DNA of 64,000 nucleotides from Paracidovorax avenae (lineage in GTDB: Bacteria > Pseudomonadota > Gammaproteobacteria > Burkholderiales > Burkholderiaceae_C). Numbering within the stretch: position 1 is the stretch's first letter; every line of letters begins with the position of its first letter. Shown here one piece after another: positions 9,382 through 17,545 of this stretch. Where the stretch lies: the NCBI RefSeq assembly GCF_040892545.1, contig NZ_CP156079.1:2825501-2889500 (forward strand), in the 5' to 3' direction. The notes under the pieces were generated by a model. That model made no database searches and had not been told where the DNA came from. It worked only from the letters and a program-made list of their open reading frames with translations. A program made the translations under genes and the position numbers.

Positions 9382-10728
9382 TCAACGCGCGGTGATCGCG
9401 TCCACGGCCTGCAGGTCGTCGGGCGCCAGCGTGCCCGCGGCCTGGCGCAGCTTGAGCGTGCCCAGCAACACGTTGTAGCGCGCCTGGGCCAGGTCGCGCT
9501 TGGTCTGGTAGAGCTGGCTCTGCGCATTGAGCACATCGATGTTCACCCGCACGCCGACCTGGTAGCCCAGCCGGTTGGCGTCCAGCGCGCTCTGGCTCGA
9601 TGCCTCCGCGGCCTCGAGCGCACGGACCTGGCCCTGGCCGGACTGCACCCCATAGAACGCACTGCGCACGGCCTGCGCCACGGTGCGGCGGGCGTTTTCC
9701 AGGTCGGCTCGTGCCTTGTCTTCCAGAGACAGGGTTTCGCGGATGCGGTTCTGCACCGCGAAGCCCGCGAACAGCGGCAGTGTCATCTGCACGCCGACCG
9801 TGGCGGCGCGGGCGGTGGAGTGGATGTGCGGGAGCGTGGTGGTGCCATTGGGGTTGCGGACCACGTTGTAGCCCGCCTGCAGGTCCACCGTGGGCAGGTG
9901 GCCGGTCTCGGCCTTGCGTGTTTCCAGGCGTGCCACATCCAGAGCGATGGCGGCCTGGCGCAACTGGGGCTGCAGTTCGTCCGCCGTCCGCACCCACGCT
10001 TCCGCGTCGGCCGGCGCCACGGCGGGCAACTGCACGGGCTGCGCCAGGGGCAGGGGCGACACGCCCGGACGGCCGACCAGTTGTTCCAGCGCGAGCTGCT
10101 TGACGCGCAGGTCGTTGTCCGCCGCGATCTCCTGGGCCTCGACGAGATCGAAGCGTGCCTGGGCCTCGCGCGAGTCGGTGATGGTGGCGTTGCCCACCTC
10201 GAAATTGCGCTGCGCCGACGCCCGCTGCTCCGACACCGCGGCTTTCTGGGCCCGCAGGAAGGTGAGGGTGTCCCGGGCCGCCAGCACGTCGAAATAGGCC
10301 TGCGCCAGCCGCACGACGAGGTCCTGGCGGGCGGCCTCGACCCGGGCCTGGGCGATGTCCGCGCCGCGCTGCCCCTGCTCGAACGCGATGCGGTTGGCGG
10401 GGCGGTAGAGCGGCTGAGAGGCCGTGAGGCCCGCTGCCTGCTGCGGCGTGCCGATATCCAGCGGCGGGCGGTTCACGTCGGTGCGGGTGTAGGAGGTGCC
10501 CGCCGAGAGCCCCGCGCTCGGAAGCAGCCCGGCGCGCGCCTGTTCCGCGCGGCTGCCCGCGGCCTGCGCATCGGCCAGCGCCGATTGCAGCGGGGCGTCG
10601 TAGCCCTGCGCGATGTCATAGAGCGCCGGCAGGCTCTGGGCGGAGACGGCCCCGGCCGCCGCCGCGAGGACGAAGGCCAGTGCGCCGGCGGCGCGGCGGG
10701 AATGCAGTTGCGTGCGTCGGGAAGTCAT
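9382..10728 (-). CDS. tolC: TolC-family outer membrane channel protein
   Basis: A 448-residue outer membrane efflux protein. It has a Sec signal peptide (hydrophobic segment AGALAFVLAAAAGAVSAQS, cleavage near residue 30) and two outer membrane efflux (OEP) repeats; the N-terminal repeat has the typical YDIAQGYDAPLQSALADAQA, and the second ends with NVLLGTLKLRQAAGTL. TolC forms a trimeric tunnel for RND and type I systems. It lies last in a probable operon after the methyltransferase and rhodanese genes, 109 bases downstream of the latter. That gene order (pcm, rhodanese, tolC) is common in this bacterial group. Start ATG at 10728. Confidence 0.92.
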   Translation of the reverse strand: MTSRRTQLHSRRAAGALAFVLAAAAGAVSAQSLPALYDIAQGYDAPLQSALADAQAAGSRAEQARAGLLPSAGLSAGTSYTRTDVNRPPLDIGTPQQAAGLTASQPLYRPANRIAFEQGQRGADIAQARVEAARQDLVVRLAQAYFDVLAARDTLTFLRAQKAAVSEQRASAQRNFEVGNATITDSREAQARFDLVEAQEIAADNDLRVKQLALEQLVGRPGVSPLPLAQPVQLPAVAPADAEAWVRTADELQPQLRQAAIALDVARLETRKAETGHLPTVDLQAGYNVVRNPNGTTTLPHIHSTARAATVGVQMTLPLFAGFAVQNRIRETLSLEDKARADLENARRTVAQAVRSAFYGVQSGQGQVRALEAAEASSQSALDANRLGYQVGVRVNIDVLNAQSQLYQTKRDLAQARYNVLLGTLKLRQAAGTLAPDDLQAVDAITAR

Positions 10729-10837
10729 GGCGGACAAGCGTCTCTTTCCTGGCTGATGAACCGTTGGGCGGACCGTTCGGGCGGCAGGCATCCCGCCCGG
10801 CCTCCAGGAGGACGGGCGCGGAGCCGGTACCACGATG

Positions 10838-11188
10838 TCAGTAGCGGGGCACCCCGGGGTCGCGCTCGTGCGACCAGGCGTCGATGCCGCCGGAGATATT
10901 GGCCAGCCGCTGGAATCCGTGCTGTTCGAGGAAAGCCGCCACCCGCAGGCTGCGCACGCCGTGGTGGCACAGGCAGGCGACGGGGCGCTCCGCCTCCAGG
11001 TCGTCGAGCCGGGCGGGGATCTCGCCCATGGGAATGGCGGCGATGTCGAAGCCGCCGCCTTCCGGAGCGCGCACGCTCGCGGTCTGCAGTTCCCAGGGCT
11101 CGCGCACGTCCAGCACCAGGGGGCGTCCACCGCCGGCCTGGGCGGAGAACCATTCGTCGAGCTGGGCGGGACGTACGTGGTCGATCAT
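10838..11188 (-). CDS. Rhodanese-like sulfurtransferase
   Basis: A single-domain rhodanese of 116 residues, close to the size of GlpE. The active-site loop CHHGVRS carries the catalytic cysteine, and LVLDVREPWE is the usual N-terminal motif. The physiological sulfur donor and acceptor are not known. It starts 17 bases after the stop of the methyltransferase gene and is probably cotranscribed with it. The start ATG 11188 has only a weak AGGA upstream; the frame stays open further upstream into the methyltransferase gene, but those residues do not look like rhodanese. Confidence 0.88.
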   Translation of the reverse strand: MIDHVRPAQLDEWFSAQAGGGRPLVLDVREPWELQTASVRAPEGGGFDIAAIPMGEIPARLDDLEAERPVACLCHHGVRSLRVAAFLEQHGFQRLANISGGIDAWSHERDPGVPRY

Positions 11189-11205
11189 GGAGGAGAAGTC
11201 CTGAG

Positions 11206-11916
11206 TCAGAAGGTGAAGCGGGGGCGCTCCGGGAAGTGCAGCAGGCGCGACGCGTTGGTGTCCCATGGGTACGTGGTCGCGAAGCGGTCGCCCGTGCGGT
11301 GCACGAAAGTGGCGCGCATCACGGGCTCGTCGCCGGTGATCGCTGCCAGGCGGCCGCCTTCGCGCAGCAGCGCCAGCAGGTGCTGCGGCACTTCATGCAC
11401 CGATCCGCTCAGCACGATGATGTCGAACGGGCCGTCCGGGATGGCGTCGCGCGCGCCGTCGCCCTGGCGCACCGCCACGTTGTCGATGCCGGCGCTCAGC
11501 AGGTTCTCGCGGGCGAATTCCACCAGGTCGGGCACGATCTCCAGCGTGACCACATGCTCGGCGCGGTGCGCGAGCAGGGCCGCCATGTAGCCGGAGCCGG
11601 CGCCGATCTCCAGCACCCGGTCGGTCGGCTTGACCTGCAGGTCCTGCAGCAGGCGGGCTTCCACGCGCGGAGCCAGCATGCACTGGCCCAGGCGCTGGGC
11701 TTCCTCGGTGGAGGGGTTGAGCGGAATCTCCATGTCCATGAACGCCATGCCCCGGTAGGCGGGGGGCACGAAATCCTCGCGGCGCACGACGTTCAGCAGA
11801 TCCAGCACATCGGCGTCGAGCACATTCCACGGGCGGATCTGCTGCTCGATCATGTTGTAGCGGGACAGCGTCACGGGATCGCTGGCGTCGGCGGTCGTGT
11901 TGTAGGGAAGGGTCAT
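11206..11916 (-). CDS. pcm: Protein-L-isoaspartate O-methyltransferase family protein
   Basis: A 236-residue SAM-dependent methyltransferase. The SAM-binding motif LEIGAGSGYMAALLA lies near residue 105, preceded by the PCMT-type region MIEQQIRP and followed by DIIVLSGSVHEVP. Family members methylate isoaspartyl residues of damaged proteins. Homologues placed next to tolC in Burkholderiales are slightly longer and more divergent than E. coli Pcm, so the exact substrate is inferred. GGAG lies upstream of the ATG at 11916. It is the first gene of the pcm-rhodanese-tolC group, with the TetR gene directly upstream on the same strand. Confidence 0.88.
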   Translation of the reverse strand: MTLPYNTTADASDPVTLSRYNMIEQQIRPWNVLDADVLDLLNVVRREDFVPPAYRGMAFMDMEIPLNPSTEEAQRLGQCMLAPRVEARLLQDLQVKPTDRVLEIGAGSGYMAALLAHRAEHVVTLEIVPDLVEFARENLLSAGIDNVAVRQGDGARDAIPDGPFDIIVLSGSVHEVPQHLLALLREGGRLAAITGDEPVMRATFVHRTGDRFATTYPWDTNASRLLHFPERPRFTF

Positions 11917-11940
11917 GGGGGATTTCTCCGGTGCACGGGA

Positions 11941-12669
11941 TCAGGACAAACCGTCGATTTTAGGCGCGCGGGCCGGCGGCTGTGCCTGCGGCACGGCGGC
12001 GACCCGGTCCTGCCGCACGCAGAAGCCTGCCAGCAGGTTGTCCACCTGCGCGTCGATGAAGCGCTGCGGCGTCACGTCGCCCGACTCGGGCATGCAGACG
12101 CCCGAATGGCGCCACATCATCATGAACACGAGCGGCGCGGCCACCACGTGCACGGCGCAGTCGAGGTCGAGTTCGCGGAACTCGCCCTGCTGCACTCCAC
12201 GTTCGAGGATGCGGCGGATGAGGCGGTGGCTGGGAAGCACGACCTCGTCGCGGTAGAAAGCCGCGATGTCCGGAAAGTTGTGCGCCTCGCTCAGCACGAG
12301 CTTGGAGATGCCGGAGGCCTTGGTGGAGCCGATGTGCGTCCACCAGAGTTCGTAGGCATGGTGCAGCAGTTCGGACGTGCTGTGGGGGTAGTGCTCGATC
12401 TCCACGTCCCAATCGGCGAAGTGCCGTCCCAGGTTGTGGCGCACGACTTCCTTGAAGAGGTCTTCCTTGCTCGGGAAATACAGGAACAGCGTGCCCTTGG
12501 ACACCCCGGCCCTCGCCGCCACCTCGTCCACCTTGGTGGCGGCATAGCCGCGCTCCACGAACAGGTCGAGTGCGGACTCGAGCAGCTCGCCCGGACGCGC
12601 TTCCTTGCGGCGGGCGCGGCGGGGCGATGGCGCGGAAGACGGAGGAGGGGCGGGAGAGCGGGAGGCCAT
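11941..12669 (-). CDS. TetR/AcrR-family transcriptional repressor
   Basis: A 242-residue regulator. The N-terminal helix-turn-helix is typical (AATKVDEVAARAGVSKGTLF with LYFPSKEDLF, about residues 25-75) after a basic, proline-rich leader; the C-terminal ligand domain is of the TetR_C type. The gene lies 24 bases upstream of the methyltransferase-rhodanese-tolC group on the same strand, so it may be cotranscribed with these genes and control efflux through TolC. A candidate operator overlaps its own start region, which suggests autoregulation. The ATG at 12669 has no clear Shine-Dalgarno sequence. Confidence 0.88.
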   Translation of the reverse strand: MASRSPAPPPSSAPSPRRARRKEARPGELLESALDLFVERGYAATKVDEVAARAGVSKGTLFLYFPSKEDLFKEVVRHNLGRHFADWDVEIEHYPHSTSELLHHAYELWWTHIGSTKASGISKLVLSEAHNFPDIAAFYRDEVVLPSHRLIRRILERGVQQGEFRELDLDCAVHVVAAPLVFMMMWRHSGVCMPESGDVTPQRFIDAQVDNLLAGFCVRQDRVAAVPQAQPPARAPKIDGLS

Positions 12670-12670
12670 A

Positions 12671-12692
12671 TTAATGACTGACTGGTTAGTAA
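12671..12692. promoter_or_regulatory. Candidate TetR-family operator
   Basis: Immediately upstream of the TetR start codon lies an imperfect palindrome with half sites TTAATGAC and GTTAGTAA, separated by six bases and matching at six of eight positions. The centre repeats TGAC/TGACTGG. Its position over the start of the regulator fits autorepression. It is predicted from sequence symmetry only. Confidence 0.5.
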
Positions 12693-12868
12693 TGTAGCGA
12701 CCGGCTTCGGCTGCGTCAACCGGTCTCCGGGCATACGCGGCCGAAACAGGCAGGACGACGGCGTCCTACTGCAACCAGGCGTGCCGATCGCTAGCATGGC
12801 GGCACACCGCTGGCGTCGGGGATATGCTGCCGCGGTGGTTCCGCCACCCTCCACAGCACAGGAAAACC

Positions 12869-13426
12869 ATGGAAAGCCATAGCAACACTTCATCCGAAAC
12901 GATCACCCTGGGCGGTGGCTGCTTCTGGTGCACCGAGGCCGTCTTCGACCGCGTGCGCGGCGTCACGGACGTCGAGAGCGGCTATGCCAATGGCCAGGTA
13001 CCGCATCCGACCTACGAGCAGGTCTGCTCGGGCAGGACGGGCCATGCGGAAGTGGTGCGGCTGACCTTCGACCCCGAAGTCATCGGCCTGCAGGAGATCC
13101 TGGAAATCTTCTTCGCCACCCACGATCCGACCACCCTCAACCGGCAGGGCAACGACGTGGGCACCCAGTACCGCAGCGGCATCTACACCACCACGCCCGC
13201 GCAGCAGGAACTGGCGGAGGCCATGGTGCGGCAGATGTCGCAGGACCGGCTGTTCGGCGCGCCGATCGTCACCGAAGTGCAGCCGCTGGAGTCGTACTGG
13301 CCGGCCGAGGACTACCACCAGGACTACTACCTGAACCATCCGGAGCAGGGCTATTGCGCCTTCGTCGTGGGGCCCAAGGTGGAGAAATTCCGCAAGACGT
13401 TCGCGCGCTACCTCAAGCCCGAATAG
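12869..13426 (+). CDS. msrA: Peptide methionine sulfoxide reductase A
   Basis: A 185-residue cytoplasmic MsrA, which reduces methionine-S-sulfoxide in proteins. The active-site motif GCFWCTEAVF lies at residues 16-25 and the recycling cysteine is probably that in NHPEQGYCAFV near the C-terminus. It is a single-domain form without MsrB. The ATG at 12869 has a good AGGAAAA Shine-Dalgarno sequence, and no signal peptide is present. It stands alone between the divergent TetR gene and the zur operon. Confidence 0.95.
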   Translation: MESHSNTSSETITLGGGCFWCTEAVFDRVRGVTDVESGYANGQVPHPTYEQVCSGRTGHAEVVRLTFDPEVIGLQEILEIFFATHDPTTLNRQGNDVGTQYRSGIYTTTPAQQELAEAMVRQMSQDRLFGAPIVTEVQPLESYWPAEDYHQDYYLNHPEQGYCAFVVGPKVEKFRKTFARYLKPE

Positions 13427-13460
13427 CCATCCCCGGCCGCTGGCGCGCGGCCTGGATGCA

Positions 13461-13481
13461 TAATGCAACACGATTGCATTA
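13461..13481. promoter_or_regulatory. Perfect palindrome, probable Zur operator
   Basis: TAATGCAA and TTGCATTA form perfect 8-base arms around a 5-base spacer (CACGA), directly before the Fur/Zur-family gene that begins at 13496. The AT-rich symmetric site and its position fit a Zur-type operator and autoregulation of the downstream operon. Because the site lies upstream of 13496, it also argues against the alternative ATG at 13463 that would put it inside the coding region. Confidence 0.65.
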
Positions 13482-13495
13482 ACAGGCCGCATGCC

Positions 13496-13999
13496 ATGCT
13501 GATTCCCGCCGCATCCACGGACCCGTCCGCGCCATCGTCCTCCGCGGCGCAGCGTGCGCTGCCCCAGGGCATGCGCTCCACGCGGGCCGTGCGGGCCGTG
13601 CTGGCGCTGATGGAGTCCGACCCTTCGGCCGCGCGCTCGGGCACGGAGGTCGTCGCGGCGCTGGAGCGGCGCGGCGTGCCGGCCAACCGGGTCACGGTCT
13701 ATCGCCTGCTGGACCGCCTTGCCGTGGCCGGGCTGCTCGATCGCCATGTGGATGCGCAGCGCGTGACACGCTACACGCTGGCGGGCAGTTCCCAGGAGCG
13801 CTGGGGGGCGCGCTTCGAATGCGCCGGATGCCACCGCCAGTTCCGCATCGCCGACGGGGTGGCTCCGCTGCGCGCCGCCATGCGCCGCGTGCTCCAGGCC
13901 CTGGCGGAAGCCGGCCACGCCGAGCTGGCCGCGGATGTCTCCGTGCGCGGCCGGTGCGCGGAATGCGCGCGCACCGGGCCCGGGGAGACCCGCGGATGA
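13496..13999 (+). CDS. zur: Fur-family regulator, probable zinc uptake regulator Zur
   Basis: A 167-residue Fur-superfamily repressor. The winged helix holds RVTVYRLLDRLAVAGLL, and two CxxC pairs (CAGCHRQF near residue 109 and CAEC near residue 155) form the structural zinc site. Zur rather than Fur is inferred from context: a palindromic operator at the start, a small His/Cys-rich exported protein and a TonB-dependent receptor downstream, and no iron genes. The last bases overlap the ABC ATPase start as ATGA, so the genes are translationally coupled. Confidence 0.82.
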   Translation: MLIPAASTDPSAPSSSAAQRALPQGMRSTRAVRAVLALMESDPSAARSGTEVVAALERRGVPANRVTVYRLLDRLAVAGLLDRHVDAQRVTRYTLAGSSQERWGARFECAGCHRQFRIADGVAPLRAAMRRVLQALAEAGHAELAADVSVRGRCAECARTGPGETRG

Positions 14000-14679
14000 T
14001 CCGGTCGCGCGGGCTGGAATTCACCCATTCCGGCGGCCCCTCCCTGCGTTTTCCCGACGTGGACCTGCCCCAGGGCGGCTGCCTGCTGCTGCGCGGGCCT
14101 TCGGGCTCCGGCAAGTCCACCTGGCTGGCGCTGGCCGCCGGCCTGCGCTCCGCATCGGCCGGCACCCTGGTGGTGGCGGACCGGAATCTGGCCGGGGAGG
14201 GCCGGCCCGGCCAGTCAGCACGCGACGCGTGGCGCGCGCGCACCGTCGGCTTCCTGCCGCAGGCGCTGCATCTGTCGCCTGCGCTCACCGTCTCCGGGAA
14301 CCTTGCGCTGGCCTTCTTCGCGGCCGGACTGCCCCGGGACGACGGGGCGATCGCCGCGGTGCTGGACCGGCTGGGTCTCGGCGCACTGGCCCGGCGCCAT
14401 CCGCACCAGCTCTCCGGCGGCCAGGCCCAGCGGGTGGCGCTGGCGCGCGCCGTGCTGCTGTCGCCGCGGGTGCTGCTGGCCGACGAGCCCACCGCCAGCC
14501 TGGATGACGAGGCCGCCGCCGCTGCCCTGGCGCTGCTGGCCGGCAGCGCTGCCGGCTGCGGGGCCACGCTGGTGGTCGCCACGCACGACCGCCGTGCGAT
14601 CGACGCGCTCGCGCCCCGGGCCGCCACGGTGTTGCTGGAGCGGGAGGCACGGGCCCCGGCCGTGGAGGCCGGACCATGA
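13996..14679 (+). CDS. ABC transporter ATP-binding protein (MacB/LolD-like)
   Basis: A 227-residue ATPase with Walker A GPSGSGKST, signature LSGGQAQRVALARA, Walker B VLLADEPTAS and the switch histidine in VVATHDRR. The sequence belongs to the MacB/LolD/FtsE group that pairs with FtsX-like permeases, not to the ZnuC importers. Its start and stop overlap the neighbouring genes by four bases on each side, so it forms a tight unit with the regulator and the permease. A role in zinc homeostasis is inferred from the Zur context. Confidence 0.9.
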   Translation: MIRSRGLEFTHSGGPSLRFPDVDLPQGGCLLLRGPSGSGKSTWLALAAGLRSASAGTLVVADRNLAGEGRPGQSARDAWRARTVGFLPQALHLSPALTVSGNLALAFFAAGLPRDDGAIAAVLDRLGLGALARRHPHQLSGGQAQRVALARAVLLSPRVLLADEPTASLDDEAAAAALALLAGSAAGCGATLVVATHDRRAIDALAPRAATVLLEREARAPAVEAGP

Positions 14680-15944
14680 GCGCGGCGGCCCGTGCGGGCG
14701 AACTCCTGCGGCTGTCGTGGCGCTACCTCTGGTCGCGCCCGCTGGCATCGGCGCTCAACCTGTTGCTGCTGACGCTGGGGCTGGCCGCCGTGGTGCTCGT
14801 GCTGCTGGTGTCCGAGCAGGTGGACCGGGGCTTCGAGCGCGATGTCCAGGGGATCGACCTGGTGGTCGGCGCCAAGGGCAGTCCGCTGCAGCTGATCCTG
14901 GCAGGCGTGTTCCACATCGATGTGCCGCCCGGCAACATCGCGCTGCAGGATTTCGAGGCGCTGCAGCGCAATCCGCTCGTGGCGCAGGCGATTCCGCTCA
15001 GCCTGGGCGACAGCTTCGCCGGCTACCGCATCGTCGGGACGACGCCGGAGTATCCGGCCCACTACGGTGCTGCATGGGCGGCCGGGCGCGTCTGGAGCCG
15101 TCCCATGGAGGCCGTGCTGGGTGCCACCGTGGCAGGGGCGATGCGGCGCGCAGCCGGTGATGCCGGACGCACCCTCGGCGGCGGGGCGGGCGGGCTGCTG
15201 GGGCAGTCCTTCGTCGGCACGCACGGCCTGGCCCCGGGCGGGGAGGCGCATGGCGACAACCCCTACACCGTGGTGGGCGTGCTGCAGCCGTGCGGCTGCG
15301 TGCTCGACCGGCTGGTGCTCACCGCCACGGAATCGGTGTGGAAGGTGCATGAATCCGCGCAGGCCGACGACCCGGACGATCTGGAGGTGCTGCGCCAGGA
15401 GCGCGAGGTCACGCTGGCCCTGGTGCGCTACCGCAGCCCATTGGCGGCGGTGACGCTGCCGCGTGCCATCAACAGCGGCACGCCCATGCAGGCCGCATCG
15501 CCCGCGGTGGAGATCACCCGGCTCGTGGGACTGCTGGGGGTAGGGGCCGACGTGCTGCGCGCCTTCGGCGGCGTGCTGCTGGGCGTGGCCGCGCTGAGCG
15601 TGTTCATAGCGCTCTGGAACGCGGTGCGCGAGCGCCGTGCCGACCTCGCCATGCTGCGCATGCTGGGCGCACCGCCGGCCCGCGTGGGCGGGCTGCTGCT
15701 GTGCGAGGCGTTGTGGCTCGCCCTGATCGCCTCGCTGCTGGGCCTGGCCTGTGGGCACCTGCTGGCCGAAGGGGTAGGGCGTTTGCTGGCCGCGCGCCAT
15801 GCCATGCCCGTGACCGGCTGGGTCTGGCTGCCCGGGGAGTGGGCCGTTCCCACGCTCGCGGCGGCGCTGGCCGTGCTGGCCGCCTTGCTGCCGGCCCTGC
15901 AGGCCTACCGCGTCGATGCGGGCGAACTGCTGGGGCGGCCCTGA
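14676..15944 (+). CDS. FtsX-like ABC transporter permease
   Basis: A 422-residue inner-membrane permease with one N-terminal membrane segment (about residues 20-45), a large periplasmic domain (MacB_PCD type, about 46-290) and three C-terminal membrane segments in an FtsX domain. This is the layout of MacB, LolC/E and related mechanotransmission permeases, which move substrates from the periplasmic side rather than across the inner membrane. The ATGA overlap at 14676 couples it to the ATPase. What the pair acts on is unknown; metal-related proteins or lipoproteins of this operon are possible clients. Confidence 0.9.
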   Translation: MSAAARAGELLRLSWRYLWSRPLASALNLLLLTLGLAAVVLVLLVSEQVDRGFERDVQGIDLVVGAKGSPLQLILAGVFHIDVPPGNIALQDFEALQRNPLVAQAIPLSLGDSFAGYRIVGTTPEYPAHYGAAWAAGRVWSRPMEAVLGATVAGAMRRAAGDAGRTLGGGAGGLLGQSFVGTHGLAPGGEAHGDNPYTVVGVLQPCGCVLDRLVLTATESVWKVHESAQADDPDDLEVLRQEREVTLALVRYRSPLAAVTLPRAINSGTPMQAASPAVEITRLVGLLGVGADVLRAFGGVLLGVAALSVFIALWNAVRERRADLAMLRMLGAPPARVGGLLLCEALWLALIASLLGLACGHLLAEGVGRLLAARHAMPVTGWVWLPGEWAVPTLAAALAVLAALLPALQAYRVDAGELLGRP

Positions 15945-16001
15945 ACCCCCGATGGTCCGTTTCCACAACCTTTGTTTTTTCCATCTTCGAAAGGAACCTC
16001 C

Positions 16002-16283
16002 ATGCACCGCACTTTCCGATCCGCCGCCATTGCCTTCGCCTGCGCGCCGCTGCTGGCCCTGGGCGCACTGTCCGCCCATGCCCAGGACACCAAGGAGCAT
16101 GCGCATGGCGACAAGGAGATCCAGGCCGACATCCAGCGCCACCGGGCCATGGCTGCGGCACACGAGGCCGCCGCCAAATGCCTGGAGGCGGGCAAGGGGC
16201 ACGACCAGTGCGTGAAGGAACTCCAGGCCGCCTGCAAGGGTCTGGCCATCGGCAAGTTCTGTGGAATGAAGCACCAGCATTGA
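16002..16283 (+). CDS. Small exported His/Cys-rich protein
   Basis: A 93-residue protein with a clear Sec signal peptide (cleavage after SAHAQ, near residue 28). The mature part of about 65 residues contains four cysteines and several histidines (EHAHGDKE, KGHDQC, KFCGMKHQH), which suggests periplasmic metal binding. A good AAGGAACC Shine-Dalgarno precedes the ATG. It lies between the permease and a DUF3299 protein in the same direction, consistent with a role in zinc handling. The family is not named. Confidence 0.8.
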   Translation: MHRTFRSAAIAFACAPLLALGALSAHAQDTKEHAHGDKEIQADIQRHRAMAAAHEAAAKCLEAGKGHDQCVKELQAACKGLAIGKFCGMKHQH

Positions 16284-16344
16284 GTACGCCGGTACCGGGC
16301 CCGGTGCCGCATGCGATGATCTCCCCGCGAACACCGTGTATCCG

Positions 16345-16938
16345 ATGAAATTCCCGCTTTCGTTCCTCGCCTGTGCCCTGGCCTGCACGGGCACCCTGGC
16401 CGCGCAGGAATCTGCGCCGGCCCCCGGTGGCGGGGGCGCGGGCGGTCCTGTGCTGTCGTCGCCGCTCGGAGCACCCGCGGGCGGCCTTCCCGGCGGCCCG
16501 CCCGGTCCCGGGGGGCTGCCTGCCGGCTCGGGGCCCGGCTACCACAGCCCGCAGAGCCCGATCAAGCCGCTGCCGCGGCGCGACGATGTCGTGCCGTGGT
16601 CCACGCTCACCAACCTCACCAAGAAGACCCTGAAGACGCGCATCGCGCCCGTCTTCAATGCCGAGCAGAAGGCGCTGGATGGCAAGGTGCAGCGCCTGCA
16701 GGGGTTCATGGTGCCCATGGACACGCGCCCGCTGCAGCGCCATTTCCTGCTCACTTCCGTGCCGCTGACCTGCGCGTTCTGCATTCCCGGCGGGCCGGAG
16801 AGCATGGTGGAGGTGAAGGCCTCCGTGGGCGTGCCCTATTCGCTGGAGCCCATCGTGGTGCAGGGCGAATTCAAGACCCTGGGCAATGACGAGTACGGCC
16901 TGTTCTACCGCATGGTCAACGCCGAGCCCGTGAAGTGA
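16345..16938 (+). CDS. Exported DUF3299-family protein
   Basis: A 197-residue protein with an N-terminal signal sequence (KFPLSFLACALACTGTLAAQ). A low-complexity Gly/Pro stretch covers about residues 30-70, and the folded part follows (LQGFMVPMD, then PLTCAFCIPGGPESMVEV). The motif CAFCIPG is typical of DUF3299 proteins, which often sit beside FtsX-like ABC permeases in metal-responsive operons. Function unknown. The ATG at 16345 is preferred to a GTG nine bases upstream because the signal peptide begins there. Confidence 0.82.
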   Translation: MKFPLSFLACALACTGTLAAQESAPAPGGGGAGGPVLSSPLGAPAGGLPGGPPGPGGLPAGSGPGYHSPQSPIKPLPRRDDVVPWSTLTNLTKKTLKTRIAPVFNAEQKALDGKVQRLQGFMVPMDTRPLQRHFLLTSVPLTCAFCIPGGPESMVEVKASVGVPYSLEPIVVQGEFKTLGNDEYGLFYRMVNAEPVK

Positions 16939-17393
16939 TCCTGTCCGCCGCCACGCTCCGCCGCTCCATGGGCGCCCTGCCATCGACGGGCTCCCGGTGG
17001 AGGCGCGGCCGTGCTTTCGCGCTCTGGATGTGGCTGGCGGCGGCCCTGGTGCTCGCTCCCGTGCAGGGCCGCGTGCACCAGGTGGTGCACGGGCCGGTGG
17101 CGGCCATGGCGTCGCAGGCCGCCGGCGCGGCGGCGTCCGATGACGGCCTTGCCGCGTCCCCGGGGCAGGCCCACGGCGCGGGCCTGCTGGAGGCGCTGTT
17201 CTCCCACCATGCGGACAGCGACTGCCATCTGCTGGACCAGTCGCTCTTCGGCGCGGCCCTGCTGCCGGCATTGTTGCCGGTAGTGATGCCGGCGGCGGCG
17301 CCGGCACCTGACGACCCGCCCGCCACGGGCGTGGGCGCGCGGCCGCAGCGCGCCTTCCTGGCCCGCGCGCCGCCGCATTCCCGCGCGGCCTGA
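16935..17393 (+). CDS. Small membrane or exported protein of the Zur operon
   Basis: A 152-residue protein that starts with GTG at 16935, overlapping the previous stop by four bases (GTGA); an ATG at 16968 is an alternative. An N-terminal hydrophobic stretch (LWMWLAAALVLAPVQG) is followed by histidine-containing segments (RVHQVVHG, LFSHHADSDCHLLDQ) and a second hydrophobic stretch (LPALLPVVMPAA). The arrangement resembles DUF2946-like proteins found beside TonB-dependent metal receptors. Metal binding in the periplasm is a reasonable guess only. Confidence 0.65.
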   Translation: MILSAATLRRSMGALPSTGSRWRRGRAFALWMWLAAALVLAPVQGRVHQVVHGPVAAMASQAAGAAASDDGLAASPGQAHGAGLLEALFSHHADSDCHLLDQSLFGAALLPALLPVVMPAAAPAPDDPPATGVGARPQRAFLARAPPHSRAA

Positions 17394-17475
17394 TCCGCCC
17401 CCCGCCGCTCGACCCGGCAGGGTGCTGCGGCCTTCCTCCTTTTCAGCATTCGCTGTGCGCCCGCCGTGGCGCCTG

Positions 17476-17502
17476 CATGCCTGCACCGGGCATGCAGGCA
17501 TG
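17476..17502. repeat. Inverted repeat before the TonB receptor
   Basis: CATGCCTGC and GCAGGCATG form perfect 9-base arms around a 9-base spacer, 44 bases before the receptor start. It could be a transcript hairpin, attenuating or terminator-like without a T-tract, or a protein site. It shares no clear sequence with the operator at 13461. Confidence 0.5.
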
Positions 17503-17545
17503 ACGCGCGCGGCGCCGTGTTCCCTTCCTTTTTTCGTCGTCCGCC

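Noticed and set aside
9820..12681. A very long open frame (over 900 codons) on the plus strand across tolC, rhodanese, pcm and the TetR gene.
   Set aside because: It is antisense to four well-supported genes; long spurious frames are expected at this GC content and its sequence matches no family.
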